Below, piece by piece: positions 10,036 through 20,702 of a DNA stretch of 64,000 nt. The DNA is from Melittangium boletus DSM 14713 (GTDB taxonomy: Bacteria; Myxococcota; Myxococcia; Myxococcales; Myxococcaceae): the NCBI RefSeq assembly GCF_002305855.1, contig NZ_CP022163.1, positions 744,292 to 808,291 of the forward strand, read 5' to 3'. The notes beneath the pieces were generated by a model. It saw nothing but the letters and a program-made list of their open reading frames with translations, did no database searches and was not told the origin of the DNA. Every line of letters starts with the position of its first letter. The stretch's first letter is position 1. The position numbers were made by a program, and so were the translations under genes.

Positions 10036-11286
10036 ATGAGCCCTCCCAATCCCAAGCGCCCACCCCGCTCTCCCCGCCCGACGCCCGGGGAAACGACGGC
10101 GCGCTCGGACGACGTGGAATTGCCCTTCGATGACGACGAGGTGGCACCCCTCCAGGCGGATGATCCCCGCCCCCAGCGCGTGCCCCAGTTCCCCGTGGGC
10201 TCGCGCCGGCGGGGGCACCGGAGCGGCTCGGGCTCATCCCGGGAAAACAAGGATCGGGAGATGCCGCCCGCCCGGTTCTCCTCCGGCGAGTACGAGGACT
10301 CGGGCCATGCGCGCGCGTTCCTCTATGTCGAGCGAGGACCGGGTGCCGGACAGCTCGTCCCCATCCAGCAGGGCACGCTGCGGCTGGGACGCTCCTCCGC
10401 GTCCGACCTGAGGCTGCAGCACCCCTCCATCAGCCGGCGCCATGCCCAGCTCATGCGCTCGGGCGACCGGCTCATCCTGAAGGACCTCGGCAGCCAGAAC
10501 GGCACCTACGTCAACCGCGTCCGGCTCCACACCGAGCGCGAGCTGTTCTCGGGGGATGAAATCGCCCTGGGCAACGCGCTGCTGCGGGTCCGTGGCCCGG
10601 GGCCGACTCCCGCCCGGCCCCCCATCCCCTACAGCCGCACGCCCTCGTCGCTCCGGGCGCGCATGAGCGGCCAGCGCATGATGCTGCTCGCCTCCGCCAC
10701 GGGGGCCCTGGTGGCCGTTTTCCTCATGTTGCCCTTGATGCGGGTGATGCGCGCCATGTCGCCCGCCCCCGTGGGCGGCGTGGAGCGGGCCGAGGCGCCC
10801 TCGTCTCCGGACATCACGGAGGCCATCGAGGACGTGGTGCCCTCCACCCCTGCCCGGGCGGCCCCTCCTCCCGAGGCGGCGCCCCGAAGCCAGGCCCTCG
10901 CCGGCATGGCCCGGGCCGCCGCGCCCCGGGTGAAGGAGGGTTCCGTCAAGCCCGCCGCCCGGCCCTCGCTCGGGGGAGCCGACGCCGCGCGAAACCCCGA
11001 GGAAGAGGTGGAAATCCTCGCCCATTACGAGGCAGGACGTATCGACGCGGCCCTGGCACTGGCCCGGACGGAGCGGCGCGAGGCCCTGGCCGGCCTGCTC
11101 TCGCGCTTCCAGGAAGAATGGAAGGCGGGGACCGCCGCCCTCGCGGCCAAGGACGCCCCTTCCGCCATTCCCCACCTGAACACGGCGCTCGCGTTGGACC
11201 AGGAGATCGCCAAGGGATGGGGCGTCCTGGCGCCCCGCGTGCGGAAGGCCCTGTCCCAGGCGCAGCTCCAAGCCGAAGGCAAATAG
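10036..11286 (+). CDS. FHA-domain membrane protein with C-terminal repeat-like region
   Basis: A 416-residue protein. After a Pro/Arg-rich and acidic N-terminal linker (1-90) comes a forkhead-associated domain (about 95-185) with the core motifs GRSSASDL, SISRRHAQL and SQNGTYVN; FHA domains bind phosphothreonine. A single membrane segment lies near 215-238 (LLASATGALVAVFLMLP), then an Ala/Pro-rich linker and a helical C-terminus (about 320-416) reminiscent of TPR repeats. Myxobacteria have many Ser/Thr kinases, so this is likely a signalling adaptor whose FHA end reads phosphorylated partners. The topology suggests a cytoplasmic N-terminus. It is monocistronic, with a hairpin after it. Partner and output are unknown. 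Confidence 0.8.
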   Translation: MSPPNPKRPPRSPRPTPGETTARSDDVELPFDDDEVAPLQADDPRPQRVPQFPVGSRRRGHRSGSGSSRENKDREMPPARFSSGEYEDSGHARAFLYVERGPGAGQLVPIQQGTLRLGRSSASDLRLQHPSISRRHAQLMRSGDRLILKDLGSQNGTYVNRVRLHTERELFSGDEIALGNALLRVRGPGPTPARPPIPYSRTPSSLRARMSGQRMMLLASATGALVAVFLMLPLMRVMRAMSPAPVGGVERAEAPSSPDITEAIEDVVPSTPARAAPPPEAAPRSQALAGMARAAAPRVKEGSVKPAARPSLGGADAARNPEEEVEILAHYEAGRIDAALALARTERREALAGLLSRFQEEWKAGTAALAAKDAPSAIPHLNTALALDQEIAKGWGVLAPRVRKALSQAQLQAEGK

Positions 11287-11297
11287 GCGGGAAGGGC

Positions 11298-11363
11298 CCG
11301 GCGCCTGGGAGCGCCGGACAAGCAAAAACCCCGGTCCCTCGGTGAAGAGGGCGCCGGGGTTTT
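11298..11363. terminator. Two hairpins between FHA gene and cdnL (bidirectional)
   Basis: First hairpin ccggcgc-ctggga-gcgccgg (11298-11317). The second pairs aaaaccccgg with ccggggtttt (11325-11363), giving A-tracts and T-tracts on both sides. This is typical of a bidirectional intrinsic terminator serving the convergent FHA and cdnL genes. Confidence 0.75.
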
Positions 11364-11383
11364 CGACTTCAGCCCGAGGAGGC

Positions 11384-11878
11384 TCAGGCCAGATTGAAGA
11401 TCTTCTTCAGGTCCGACTCGATCTCGTCCTCGGAGCAGTCCTTGGCCAGCGACAGTTCCTTGATGAGGAGCGAGCGCGCCGTGTCCAGCATCTTGCGCTC
11501 GCCGAAGGAGAGGTCCTTGTCGCCCTTGAGCAGGTAGAGGTCACGCAGCACCTCGGCGATCTCGAACACGGAGCCGGTCTTGATCTTCTCCATGTACTCC
11601 CGGTAGCGACGGTTCCACGTCGTGGAGTCGACCGAGATGTCCTTCTCCTTCAGGATGGAGTAGACCTGCTTGACGTCCTCCTCGCTGATGATCTCCCGGA
11701 GGCCAACCGAGCCCACCTTGTTGATTGGGATCATGATGCGCATCCCATTCTCCAGGATGCGCAGCACGTAGAAGGACTGACGCTGCCCAGCGACCTCGGT
11801 GTGCTCGATACCCATCACCTCGCCGACGCCCTGGCCAGGGTAAACAGCCTTATCACCGGTCTTGAAGCTCGTCTGCAC
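11384..11878 (-). CDS. cdnL: CarD/CdnL-type RNA polymerase-binding transcription factor
   Basis: A 164-residue regulator that in myxobacteria and mycobacteria binds the RNA polymerase beta subunit and stabilises open complexes at sigma-A/rRNA promoters; it is essential in Myxococcus xanthus. The N-terminal Tudor-like RNAP-interaction domain (1-65) shows GDKAVYPGQGVGEV and MIPINKVGSVGLR. The helical C-terminal DNA-binding domain (about 68-160) includes WNRRYREYMEKI. Length and sequence agree closely with the M. xanthus protein as I remember it. The start is a GTG at 11878 behind gaggagg at 9 bases. It stands alone, divergent from comEC. Confidence 0.95.
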   Translation of the reverse strand: MQTSFKTGDKAVYPGQGVGEVMGIEHTEVAGQRQSFYVLRILENGMRIMIPINKVGSVGLREIISEEDVKQVYSILKEKDISVDSTTWNRRYREYMEKIKTGSVFEIAEVLRDLYLLKGDKDLSFGERKMLDTARSLLIKELSLAKDCSEDEIESDLKKIFNLA

Positions 11879-12043
11879 TCGTTACCGCCTCCTCTAGGAT
11901 GGCTTGGTCTCGACAACCGGCCTCGGAAAGCCGCTCACTGGTACCACAATCCGACCCCTCCAGCAACATTGGCGTCTTGACCCGCCCGGTTTCTCCTGAT
12001 TAGCCTTCGAGGCTTTGGCCGGGTGGGCGGGGTTTGGGGGTAG

Positions 12044-14515
12044 GTGGTGAGCCGGTTTTCGTGGCGCGATTTGACCGCGCGTCCGCTGTTCTTTCCCGCC
12101 GTGAGCCTCATGCTCGGCGCGGGATTGTGGGTACAACAGGACGCGGGCAGCGGGTTATTCCAGCTTCTAGCGGCATCAAGCCTGGGCGTGGGCCTTCCGT
12201 GGCTCGCCCGCCTGCCTGGTGCCCACCTGGGCGTGCTGCTGGTCCTGGGCCTCACCGGCGCGGGGCTGGCGTCCCTGGAGGCCGGGGCGGACGTGCCCCC
12301 CCACCTCCAAGAGGGAGGCACGGCGGTGTTGGAGGGCGAATTGGAGCGCGTGGAGCGCTTCGACGACTCCTCGCGCCTGCTCCTGGCGGTGGCGCGCGTG
12401 GGCACCGGCGTGGGAGTTCCCGCCCGCTTCCGGACGAATCTCTCCGCCCGGGGAGCCCTCCCTCCCCTCCTGCCCGGGCAACGCCTGCGGGTCGAGGCCC
12501 GACTGCGTCCCCTCGAGCCCGCGTCGAACCCCGGAGAAAAGGATTTCACCGGGAAGCGCCATCGTCAGGGAATCACTTTCACCGGGGGATTCCAGGCGTC
12601 CCGATTGCTGGTGTTGTCTCCCCCGCCGCCGTGGCGCCAGGAATTGGCGCGGCTGCAGGAAGGGCTGACCCGGGCGGTGAACGCCGTGGCGCCGACCTCC
12701 GAGGCCGCGGCGCTCTTCCTCACCCTGGCCGCCGGACAGCGTGCCGCGCTCGATGAGGGGCTGGAGGAGGACTTCTCGCGCAGCGGGCTCGCGCATGTGC
12801 TGAGCGTGAGCGGATTGCACGTGGCGGCGCTCGCGCTCATGACGCTGGCGCTGCTGCGCCGGGTGTTCGTGCGGCTGGGGAGCTCGATTCGCGGCCTGCG
12901 GCGCGTGGAGGCCCGCCGGCTCGCGGCCCCCGTCTGCGTGCCCTTCGTCTGGGCCTACGTCGTCTTCACGGGCAATCAGCCTCCCGCGGTGCGCTCGGCG
13001 GTCATGGCGACGGTGGTGTTGCTGGGGCTCGCGCTCTGGCGGCGGGCGGATGGGCTCAACAGCCTCGCCGCCGCCGCGGCCCTGCTCGTCGTCTGGCAGC
13101 CCTCCAGCGTCGCCGATCTCTCGCTGCAACTGTCCTTCCTCGCCGTCTTCAGCCTGCTGCTGCTCACGCCCGCGCTGCGCGAGGCCCTTCCCGTCCCTCC
13201 GCCGGATCCCCGCGAGTCCCGGCGGCTCGCGCGCCTGTGGGGGAAGACTCGCGAGACGGTGCTGGAGACGTTCTGCGCGAGCGGCGCCGTCACGCTGGCC
13301 AGTCTGCCCCTGGTGGCCGCGACGTTCGGGAGGGTGAGCCTCGCGGGGTTCGTCTCCAACATCGTGTGCCTGCCCCTGTGTGGCGTGCTCACCGGCTTCG
13401 CCGCCGGGGGCGCGGCCCTCCACGTGGTGGCGCCCTGGCTGGCCACCCCGCTGCTATGGGGCGGCGCGTGGGCCTCGCAGGTGTTGCTGTGGCTCACCCG
13501 CTTCTTCGCCCACGTGCCCCTGGCCACGCTGGACGTGCCCGCGTTCGGCCTCGGGGCCTCGCTCCTGTTCGGGTGTGGGCTCGCGTGCTGGGCCCTGGGT
13601 GAGCGGCGCTGGCGTCTGGGCGGACTCCTGGCGCCCGGGGCGTTGGGTCTGGCCCTGCTCCTGCCCCACCTCATGCCCGAGCCGGGTCTGCGCATCACCT
13701 TCCTGTCCGTGGGACAGGGCGACGGCATGGTGCTCAGCTCCCGCGGCCACCATGCCCTGCTCGACGGCGGCGGCGTGCCCGGAGGCGCGGACCCGGGGCT
13801 CCGGGTCGTCGTCCCCTTCCTCCAGGCCGCGCGCATCGACCGGCTCGACCTGGCGGTGCTCTCCCATCCCCATCCGGATCATGCGCTCGGGCTCATCTCC
13901 GCGCTGCGGCAGGTGCCCACCGAGCGGCTCTGGCTGCCCGCGGGCAGCACGGACGGGCCCCTGTCCCGCCAGCTCATCACCGCGGCGGCCGGAGCCACCG
14001 TCGAGGAGGTACAGCGGGGCCACGCCGTGTACACGCTCGGCGAGGCGACCCTGGAAGTGCTCGGCCCTCCCGAGGACCGCGAGTTGATGGAGGGGGTGAA
14101 CGATCGGAGCGTGGTGCTGCTCGTGCGCCATGGCGACGTCACGGTGCTCCTGCCCGGAGACGTGGAGGAAGAGGGAGAGGCCGCGCTGCTGGAGAGTGGA
14201 CGGCTCGGGCCGGTGACGGTGCTCAAGGCGCCCCACCATGGCTCGCGCACGTCCTCCTCCGAGGGCCTGCTCGCGGCGCTGCGTCCCCGCTTCGCCATCT
14301 TCTGCGTGGGCCGCCGCAACCGCTTCGGCTTCCCCCATCCCCAAGTGGAGGCCCGCTACCGGGCCCTGGGCACCGAGTGTCTGCGCACCGACCTTCAAGG
14401 GGCCATCACCCTGGAGAGCGATGGGCACGACGTCCGCTTGAGCGCCTTCCTGCCCTCCACACCACCCAACGTGCCGGAGGTCGTTGCCGAGCCCCTGCCT
14501 CATCACCAGCCTTAG
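12044..14515 (+). CDS. comEC: ComEC/Rec2-family DNA uptake channel protein
   Basis: An 823-residue polytopic inner-membrane protein that carries single-stranded DNA into the cytoplasm during natural transformation. Domains in order: N-terminal membrane segments and an OB-like DUF4131 region (1-185); the competence domain with many hydrophobic helices (about 200-520), containing HVLSVSGLHVAAL, a family hallmark; and a C-terminal metallo-beta-lactamase domain (about 550-805) with VGQGDGMVL, SHPHPDHALGL near residue 606 and KAPHHGSRTSS. The GTG start at 12044 follows a G-rich stretch; another GTG is next to it. The downstream 84-residue gene begins 5 bases after the stop. Other competence genes are not in the window. 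Confidence 0.93.
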   Translation: MVSRFSWRDLTARPLFFPAVSLMLGAGLWVQQDAGSGLFQLLAASSLGVGLPWLARLPGAHLGVLLVLGLTGAGLASLEAGADVPPHLQEGGTAVLEGELERVERFDDSSRLLLAVARVGTGVGVPARFRTNLSARGALPPLLPGQRLRVEARLRPLEPASNPGEKDFTGKRHRQGITFTGGFQASRLLVLSPPPPWRQELARLQEGLTRAVNAVAPTSEAAALFLTLAAGQRAALDEGLEEDFSRSGLAHVLSVSGLHVAALALMTLALLRRVFVRLGSSIRGLRRVEARRLAAPVCVPFVWAYVVFTGNQPPAVRSAVMATVVLLGLALWRRADGLNSLAAAAALLVVWQPSSVADLSLQLSFLAVFSLLLLTPALREALPVPPPDPRESRRLARLWGKTRETVLETFCASGAVTLASLPLVAATFGRVSLAGFVSNIVCLPLCGVLTGFAAGGAALHVVAPWLATPLLWGGAWASQVLLWLTRFFAHVPLATLDVPAFGLGASLLFGCGLACWALGERRWRLGGLLAPGALGLALLLPHLMPEPGLRITFLSVGQGDGMVLSSRGHHALLDGGGVPGGADPGLRVVVPFLQAARIDRLDLAVLSHPHPDHALGLISALRQVPTERLWLPAGSTDGPLSRQLITAAAGATVEEVQRGHAVYTLGEATLEVLGPPEDRELMEGVNDRSVVLLVRHGDVTVLLPGDVEEEGEAALLESGRLGPVTVLKAPHHGSRTSSSEGLLAALRPRFAIFCVGRRNRFGFPHPQVEARYRALGTECLRTDLQGAITLESDGHDVRLSAFLPSTPPNVPEVVAEPLPHHQP

Positions 14516-14520
14516 CGGTG

Positions 14521-14775
14521 ATGATCTCCGACGACCTCGACCTCCAGCAGTTGACCGCGGATCTCAAGAACCTGCTGCCCCACGGAGAGCCCGTGGGTTA
14601 CCTGCGCGGCAAGTCCCTCATGCGCGACATGCTCCTGAGCATGAACCGCTTCTCCGAGCTGGAAGCCGAGGAGCTCATCGATACCCTGGAGGCGCGTGGC
14701 TTCCTGCGCTTCCTCGGAGACCCCTCGGAGCGCTCCGTGGCGGACTCTCATTGGGAGATCTCCCCCCACTCGTAG
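14521..14775 (+). CDS. Small hypothetical protein downstream of comEC
   Basis: An 84-residue acidic protein, probably co-transcribed with comEC because only 5 bases separate them; a GTG at 14518 is an alternative start. The sequence is largely predicted helix (LTADLKNLL, SMNRFSELEAEELIDTLEARGFLRF) with a short C-terminal turn region and no signal peptide or cysteine pairs. The helical segment followed by a GFLRF strand looks like a small winged-helix-like or adaptor fold, but I do not recognise a family. Coding is supported by codon use and by a clean end 12 bases before the convergent proX stop. Confidence 0.65.
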   Translation: MISDDLDLQQLTADLKNLLPHGEPVGYLRGKSLMRDMLLSMNRFSELEAEELIDTLEARGFLRFLGDPSERSVADSHWEISPHS

Positions 14776-14787
14776 CGCCCGGAGCCC

Positions 14788-15690
14788 TCAGGACTTCGGC
14801 AGCCAGCCGTCCACCAGCGCCGCGTTCTGCTTCATCCACTCGCGGACCGCCTGGGACGGGTCGCCCTTGGTGTCGGCCACGGCGCCCATGAGGCCGCCGA
14901 GCTGCTGATCATCCAGTTTGAAGGAGCGCAGGAAGGCCGCCACCTCGGGCTTGTCCTTCTCCAGCCCCAGACGGGTCAGGGTGTGGATGCTCTCCGCGCC
15001 CCCGTAGACGCCCTTGGGATCATCGAGGAACTTGAGATCCCACCGGGCGAACTTCCAGTGCGGCTTCCAGCCCGTCACCACCACCGGGCGCTCCCGCTTG
15101 ATGGCGTCCTGCAGGGTGGCCGCCATCGCGGGGCCGCTGGACGTCATCAGCTTGATGTCCAGCTTGTAGGCCTCGAGCGCCTTCTCCGTGGTGCTCATGA
15201 TGCCCGCCCCCGAGTCGATGCCGACGATCTGCCCGTCGAGCTCCCCCTTCATGGCCTGGAGGTCCGAAATGCTGGAGGCCTTCACGTAGGAGGGCACCAC
15301 CAGTCCGATCCGAGCCCCCTCGTAGTTCGTCCCCAGGTCCTCCACCTTGCCCTGGAAGCGCTCCATGTACTCCTTGTGGGTGAGCGGCAGCCAGGCGTCG
15401 AGGAAGGCATCGCTGTCGCCTCCGGCCAGCGCGGTGAAGACCGGCGCGACGTCCGCCATGGTCAACTCCACCTGGTAGCCCATCCGGTCCTCGAGGATGG
15501 CCTTGGCCAGGTGGGTCATCGCCACGCCCTCGGCCCAGTTCACGTACACGAGCTTGACGGTGCCCTTGGCCGGGGCCTTCGCCTCGGCCGGGGCCTCGGC
15601 GGGCTGCTCCTTCTTGCAGCCGGTGCCCAGCAACACGCTGGCGGTGAGCGCCAGCAACAAGGCGGGCGTGGTTCGATTCATCGCGTTCAC
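14788..15690 (-). CDS. proX: Glycine betaine/proline ABC transporter substrate-binding lipoprotein
   Basis: A 300-residue periplasmic solute receptor, lipid-anchored through lipobox LGTGC (Cys about 25), followed by an Ala/Pro/Lys linker. The body matches the OpuAC/ProX fold: KLVYVNWAEGVAMTHL at the first strand, a WLPLTHKEYM segment and GWKPHWKFARWDLKFLDDPK, whose tryptophans resemble the aromatic box that holds quaternary amines. A GTG at 15690 is chosen because ccaggagt lies 9 bases upstream; an ATG at 15681 is the alternative. It is the last gene of the porin-proV-proW-proX operon, 19 bases after proW. The likely substrate is glycine betaine or a related osmolyte; choline or proline cannot be excluded. 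Confidence 0.9.
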   Translation of the reverse strand: MNAMNRTTPALLLALTASVLLGTGCKKEQPAEAPAEAKAPAKGTVKLVYVNWAEGVAMTHLAKAILEDRMGYQVELTMADVAPVFTALAGGDSDAFLDAWLPLTHKEYMERFQGKVEDLGTNYEGARIGLVVPSYVKASSISDLQAMKGELDGQIVGIDSGAGIMSTTEKALEAYKLDIKLMTSSGPAMAATLQDAIKRERPVVVTGWKPHWKFARWDLKFLDDPKGVYGGAESIHTLTRLGLEKDKPEVAAFLRSFKLDDQQLGGLMGAVADTKGDPSQAVREWMKQNAALVDGWLPKS

Positions 15691-15709
15691 GGGTGGGGAC
15701 TCCTGGGGT

Positions 15710-16540
15710 TCACGTGGGACGCGACCGGGGCTGGCCCAGCGCGTTGGTCAGGCGGTCGAGCACGATGGCCAGGATGACCACCGCGATGCCGCTCTCGAAA
15801 CCCAGCCCGATGCGCAGCTGGGTGATGCCCTTCAACACCTGCTCGCCCAGTCCACCGGCGCCGATCATCGCGGAGATGACCACCATGGAGAGCGACAGCA
15901 TGAGGGTCTGGTTCACCCCGGCCAGCAGCGTGGGCAGGGCGATGGGCAACTGCACGTGCCAGAGCAACTGGCGCGGCGTGGAGCCAAAGGCGACGGCCGC
16001 CTCCACGACGTCCCGAGGCACCTGCTGGATGCCCAGTTGGGTGAGCCGCACCGCGGGCGGCATGGCGAAGATGACGGTCGCCACCACGCCCGGCACCTTC
16101 CCCAGCCGGAAGAAGAGCACCGCGGGGATGAGGTAGACGAAGGCGGGCATCGTCTGCATGGAGTCCAGCAAGGGACGCAGCCCCCGCGCCAACCACCGGT
16201 TGTAGGACGCCAGGATGCCCAGGGGGATGCCCAGCATCAGCGACACCAGCGCCGAGCTGAGCACCAGCGCGAGCGTTTCCATCGTCGCCTGCCACAGGCC
16301 CATGGCGTCGATGAGCAACAGGCCCAGCCCAGAGAGCGCCGCGGACCCGATTCCGCTCAACCGCCACGAAGCCGCCGCCACCAGCCCGATGAGCACGTAG
16401 CTGGGCGCGAGCAGCAGCAGCCCCTCCAGGCCCCGGATGGCGGTGGTGAGCCCATCCGCCGTGGCGTGGAAGAAGGGGTCGAAACGATCCTTGAGCCCGT
16501 CGATCAGGCGCTCGAACACATCTCCAATATGCAAGTCCAT
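15710..16540 (-). CDS. proW: Glycine betaine/proline ABC transporter permease
   Basis: A 276-residue inner-membrane permease with an N-terminal amphipathic region, about six to seven hydrophobic segments, and the BPD_transp_1 coupling loop EAAVAFGSTPRQLLWHVQLP. The ATG at 16540 shares its A with the TGA of proV (TGATG), so translation is coupled. Segment QTMPAFVYLIPAVLFF and loop GAGGLGEQVLKGI are typical of ProW/OpuAB. It forms the channel through which substrate delivered by ProX is moved at the expense of ATP hydrolysed by ProV. Confidence 0.93.
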   Translation of the reverse strand: MDLHIGDVFERLIDGLKDRFDPFFHATADGLTTAIRGLEGLLLLAPSYVLIGLVAAASWRLSGIGSAALSGLGLLLIDAMGLWQATMETLALVLSSALVSLMLGIPLGILASYNRWLARGLRPLLDSMQTMPAFVYLIPAVLFFRLGKVPGVVATVIFAMPPAVRLTQLGIQQVPRDVVEAAVAFGSTPRQLLWHVQLPIALPTLLAGVNQTLMLSLSMVVISAMIGAGGLGEQVLKGITQLRIGLGFESGIAVVILAIVLDRLTNALGQPRSRPT

Positions 16541-17782
16541 CAGCGCGTCTCCCCCGCGATGCACGCCAGAAGCGAGGCGCGGTCCACGATGCCCTGGAAG
16601 GTGCCGTCCTCGGCGACGACGGAGATGGGGATGCGCGTGCTGGCCGCCACGGCCACCAGCTTCGCCAGGGGCGTGTCCGGCGTGGTGGTGGGCACGTCGG
16701 CGCGGATGATGCGCCCCAGGTCATGCACGTTCTCGCTCACCAGCCGGAGCGCGTCCTCGATGTGCACCAGGCCCAGGAACTTGCGCAGGGGATCCATCAC
16801 GAAGAGCGTGGAGGAGCCCAGCTCGCGCATCCGCTTCACGGCCAGGGCCGGACCGGCCTTCGGGTGGATGACGACATCGGACCGCTTCGCGATGGCGCCC
16901 GCGGTGATGATGCGCGTGCGATCCACGTCCTGGATGAACGCGCGCACGTAGTCGTTGGCCGGCCGGGTGAGGATCTCCTCCGGCGTGCCGATCTGCACGA
17001 TGGCGCCGTCGCGCATGATGGCGATGCGGCTGCCGAGCTTGAGGGCCTCGTCCAGGTCGTGCGTGATGAAGACGAGCGTCTTGTTCATCCGCGCCTGCAA
17101 GTCGAGCAGTTCGTCCTGCATCTGCTTGCGGATGAGGGGATCGAGCGCGCTGAAGGCCTCGTCCATGAGGAGGATGTCCGAGTCGGTGGCCAGCGCGCGC
17201 GCCAGCCCCACCCGCTGCTGCATGCCGCCGCTGAGCTCGCGGGGCAGCTTGTCCGCGTAGCCCTGGAGCCCCACCAGCCCGAGCGCGTGCAGGGCCTTGG
17301 CGCGCCGCGTGGCCTTCTCCACGCCCTGCATCTCCAGCCCATATTCCACGTTGTGCACCAGCGAGCGGTGCGGCAGCAGGCCGAAGTTCTGGAAGACCAT
17401 GGCGATCTTCCGCCGGCGCACCTCGAGCAGCCGCTGCTTGTCCGCCCGGGTGACGTCGATGCCGTCCACCACCACGCTGCCCGCGCTCGGCTCGATGAGC
17501 CGGTTGAGGCAGCGCAGCACCGTGGACTTGCCACTGCCCGACAGGCCCATGATGACGAAGATCTCGCCGCGGCGGACCTCGAAGTTGGCGTCCTGGATGG
17601 CCACCGTGCAGCCGGTGCTCTCGAGGATCTTCTCCTTGGAGACCCCCTGGGCGAGCAGTTCGAGGGCCTTGTCGGAGTCACCGCCGTAGAGCTTGCGCAG
17701 CCCCCGGACCGAGATGGTCGTATCCAGCGGCGCCCCCCGTGCGGCGGTCTCCGCGGTCGTGGACGGGGTCTGCGTGAGCGCG

Positions 17783-17802
<20 letters not shown>
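16540..17802 (-). CDS. proV: Glycine betaine/proline ABC transporter ATPase with CBS domains
   Basis: A 420-residue cytoplasmic ATPase. After a short N-terminal extension, the nucleotide-binding domain has Walker A GLSGSGKST, the signature LSGGMQQRVGLARAL, Walker B ILLMDEAFSALDPL, and the family-specific insertion before Walker A (about residues 40-75, LELLAQGVSKEKI). Two C-terminal CBS repeats (about 300-415) are expected to sense ionic strength, as in OpuA. The ATG at 17802 lies inside the upstream porin gene, which ends at 17783, so the reading frames overlap by 20 bases and the two genes are certainly co-transcribed. Confidence 0.95.
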
Positions 17803-19006
<1,204 letters not shown>

Positions 19007-19336
19007 GACAAGGCGTTCCCCCCACGGGAGTGACAGGTGCGGCGCACCTGCGAGGTGATGTCGCGTGACGCCCCGGACGCGCTCCGCGCCCAGAGGCAGG
19101 CGGATTCGCCGGAAGAACGCCCGTTCTGACCCAGGGCGTCACGCGCTCGGGCGCGGGGCCCATGGCGACGAGACGCGGCTGGATGACCCCAGGTGGGGTC
19201 TTCTCCTACCCCTCAACATGCCCCGGCCGGGACCGTGAAGATGCAGGAAATCCGTCCGGCTAGAACCGGACCCTTTCTACCTAGCACCCTCGCGCGCCCA
19301 CGTCCACGGAAATCGTTTGCCTTCAAACGAAGCGCT
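19007..19336. promoter_or_regulatory. 330-base intergenic region before the porin/betaine operon
   Basis: No gene is supported here. Visible structure: a perfect inverted repeat CAGGTGC-ggc-GCACCTG (19034-19050), 28 bases upstream of the porin start and overlapping a TGACAGGTG 9-mer (19031); and a short hairpin gtccgg-ctagaa-ccggac (19254-19271), followed on the minus strand by ggattt, which may terminate the CBM9-like gene. The operon promoter must lie here. Confidence 0.4.
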
Positions 19337-20536
19337 TCAGTCGAAGACGAGCCAGCCAAAGCGCGGCAGGGCGTGGAAGTCCCCCACGAAGAGCGGGGAG
19401 AAGGACTGGCCCTCCTCTGCTCGCCGTCCCGGATGCTCCAAGCGGTAGAGATTGAAGCGCCAGCGGTCTCCCTTCTGGGGTGGCACGTGCGGCACCTCGG
19501 CGAGGCGCGCGAAGGGAATCTTCATCTCCACCCGCCAGCCTTCGTCCTTATCAGAGGGGTCGTCCAGCGAGCCCCGCACCTTCACCGCGCTGACCATCCC
19601 CGAGTCCCAGCTCAAGTCCATGCCCCGCCGACGCGCGGGGAAGTAGGCGTCGAAGTGCACGTTGTGCGGAGACACCTGCAGCTCGTTGTAGGTCCTCCCG
19701 TCCGCGTTGGCGTCGAGGAAGACCTCCACCACTTCCTGGGTGTAGAGGGGCTCGTCCCGCTGACGGAACGTGCCCCAGACATCGGGGTCCTCCACGTCGA
19801 AGGCCACATAGAGGTGCCGCTCGTCATAGGTCAACCGGGCCTCCGTGCGCAGCGACATGGGACGGCCATCGAAGCTGCCTCGCAGCACCACGGGGGCGGC
19901 CGCCTTCCAGGCCGCGTCGTCGAGCACGCCGTCGATCACCGGCGCCTGGGCGGCGCGGTGGACGAGGTACTCGGGCGGGGCCGGGAGGGCGCCCCCCAGC
20001 TCCGGGCCCCACATCCGGTTGTCTCCCGCGTGCGCCTTCGGGTCATCCACCCCCAGCCGCGCGTTTCCCCGCCAGAAGCCGAGCACCACCCGGCCGGGCA
20101 TGGCCGGCATGGGAAGCGTGTGGACATCCTCCGCCACCTTGCCCACGGGCCAGGTCTCCAAGGGGGCCAGTCCGCCCGCGAAGCCATGGTCCGCGTTGGC
20201 CAGCATCTGTCCCGTCGTGGGGTCCACGACGTGCACGAAGAACTCCCAGCCCTGGGGAGGCGGTTGCAGGGCCTCGAAGTAATGGGCGAGCTGGACGGGC
20301 TGGCCGGGAGCGGCGCCTCGCGGGGACACGCGCGAGCCCAGATAGCGCACCGTGCCTCCGGCGAACGTGGTGTCCGCCCGGTAGGTCAGGTCCGACGGAG
20401 CGGCGTCCAGGAAGCGGACCTGCGTGGGTGGAGGCAGGGCCTGGGTGCGGGGCCTCGGACCCGCCTGTTCGTCGCGGCAGGCGGTGGACACGAGCACGAG
20501 CAGCAACGAGGACAGGAGGAGGGAGGCGGAGCGCAT
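19337..20536 (-). CDS. Lipoprotein with CBM9-like carbohydrate-binding domain
   Basis: A 399-residue lipoprotein. The ATG at 20536 gives a signal peptide (MRSASLLLSSLLLVLV) with lipobox STAC (Cys about 20); the longer upstream open frame has no such signal and is unlikely. An N-terminal beta domain (about 45-185) carries YLGSRVSPRGAAPGQP and FEFFVH-type strands. A carbohydrate-binding family 9-like domain follows (about 205-399), recognised from VIDGVLDDAAWKAA, then YVAFDVEDPDVWGTFRQRD, YTQEVVEVFLDANADG and RVEMKIPFARL. CBM9-like domains bind sugar ends or act as stand-alone domains of unknown role. It is alone on its strand between the betaine operon and a divergent FHA gene. Confidence 0.8.
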   Translation of the reverse strand: MRSASLLLSSLLLVLVSTACRDEQAGPRPRTQALPPPTQVRFLDAAPSDLTYRADTTFAGGTVRYLGSRVSPRGAAPGQPVQLAHYFEALQPPPQGWEFFVHVVDPTTGQMLANADHGFAGGLAPLETWPVGKVAEDVHTLPMPAMPGRVVLGFWRGNARLGVDDPKAHAGDNRMWGPELGGALPAPPEYLVHRAAQAPVIDGVLDDAAWKAAAPVVLRGSFDGRPMSLRTEARLTYDERHLYVAFDVEDPDVWGTFRQRDEPLYTQEVVEVFLDANADGRTYNELQVSPHNVHFDAYFPARRRGMDLSWDSGMVSAVKVRGSLDDPSDKDEGWRVEMKIPFARLAEVPHVPPQKGDRWRFNLYRLEHPGRRAEEGQSFSPLFVGDFHALPRFGWLVFD

Positions 20537-20702
20537 CGGGGGGGTGAATCCTAGAAGTCCCTCCGGCCGATGTCTTGGAGAAGGAAGCCCGAGGCGGGTC
20601 CACGAGGATGGACCCAAGGCCGTGGACGGGACGGGACGCGGGGAGCAACACCGCGCCACTCCATCACGCGCTCCCGGCACCCCCCTTGCCACGTCCAGCG
20701 CC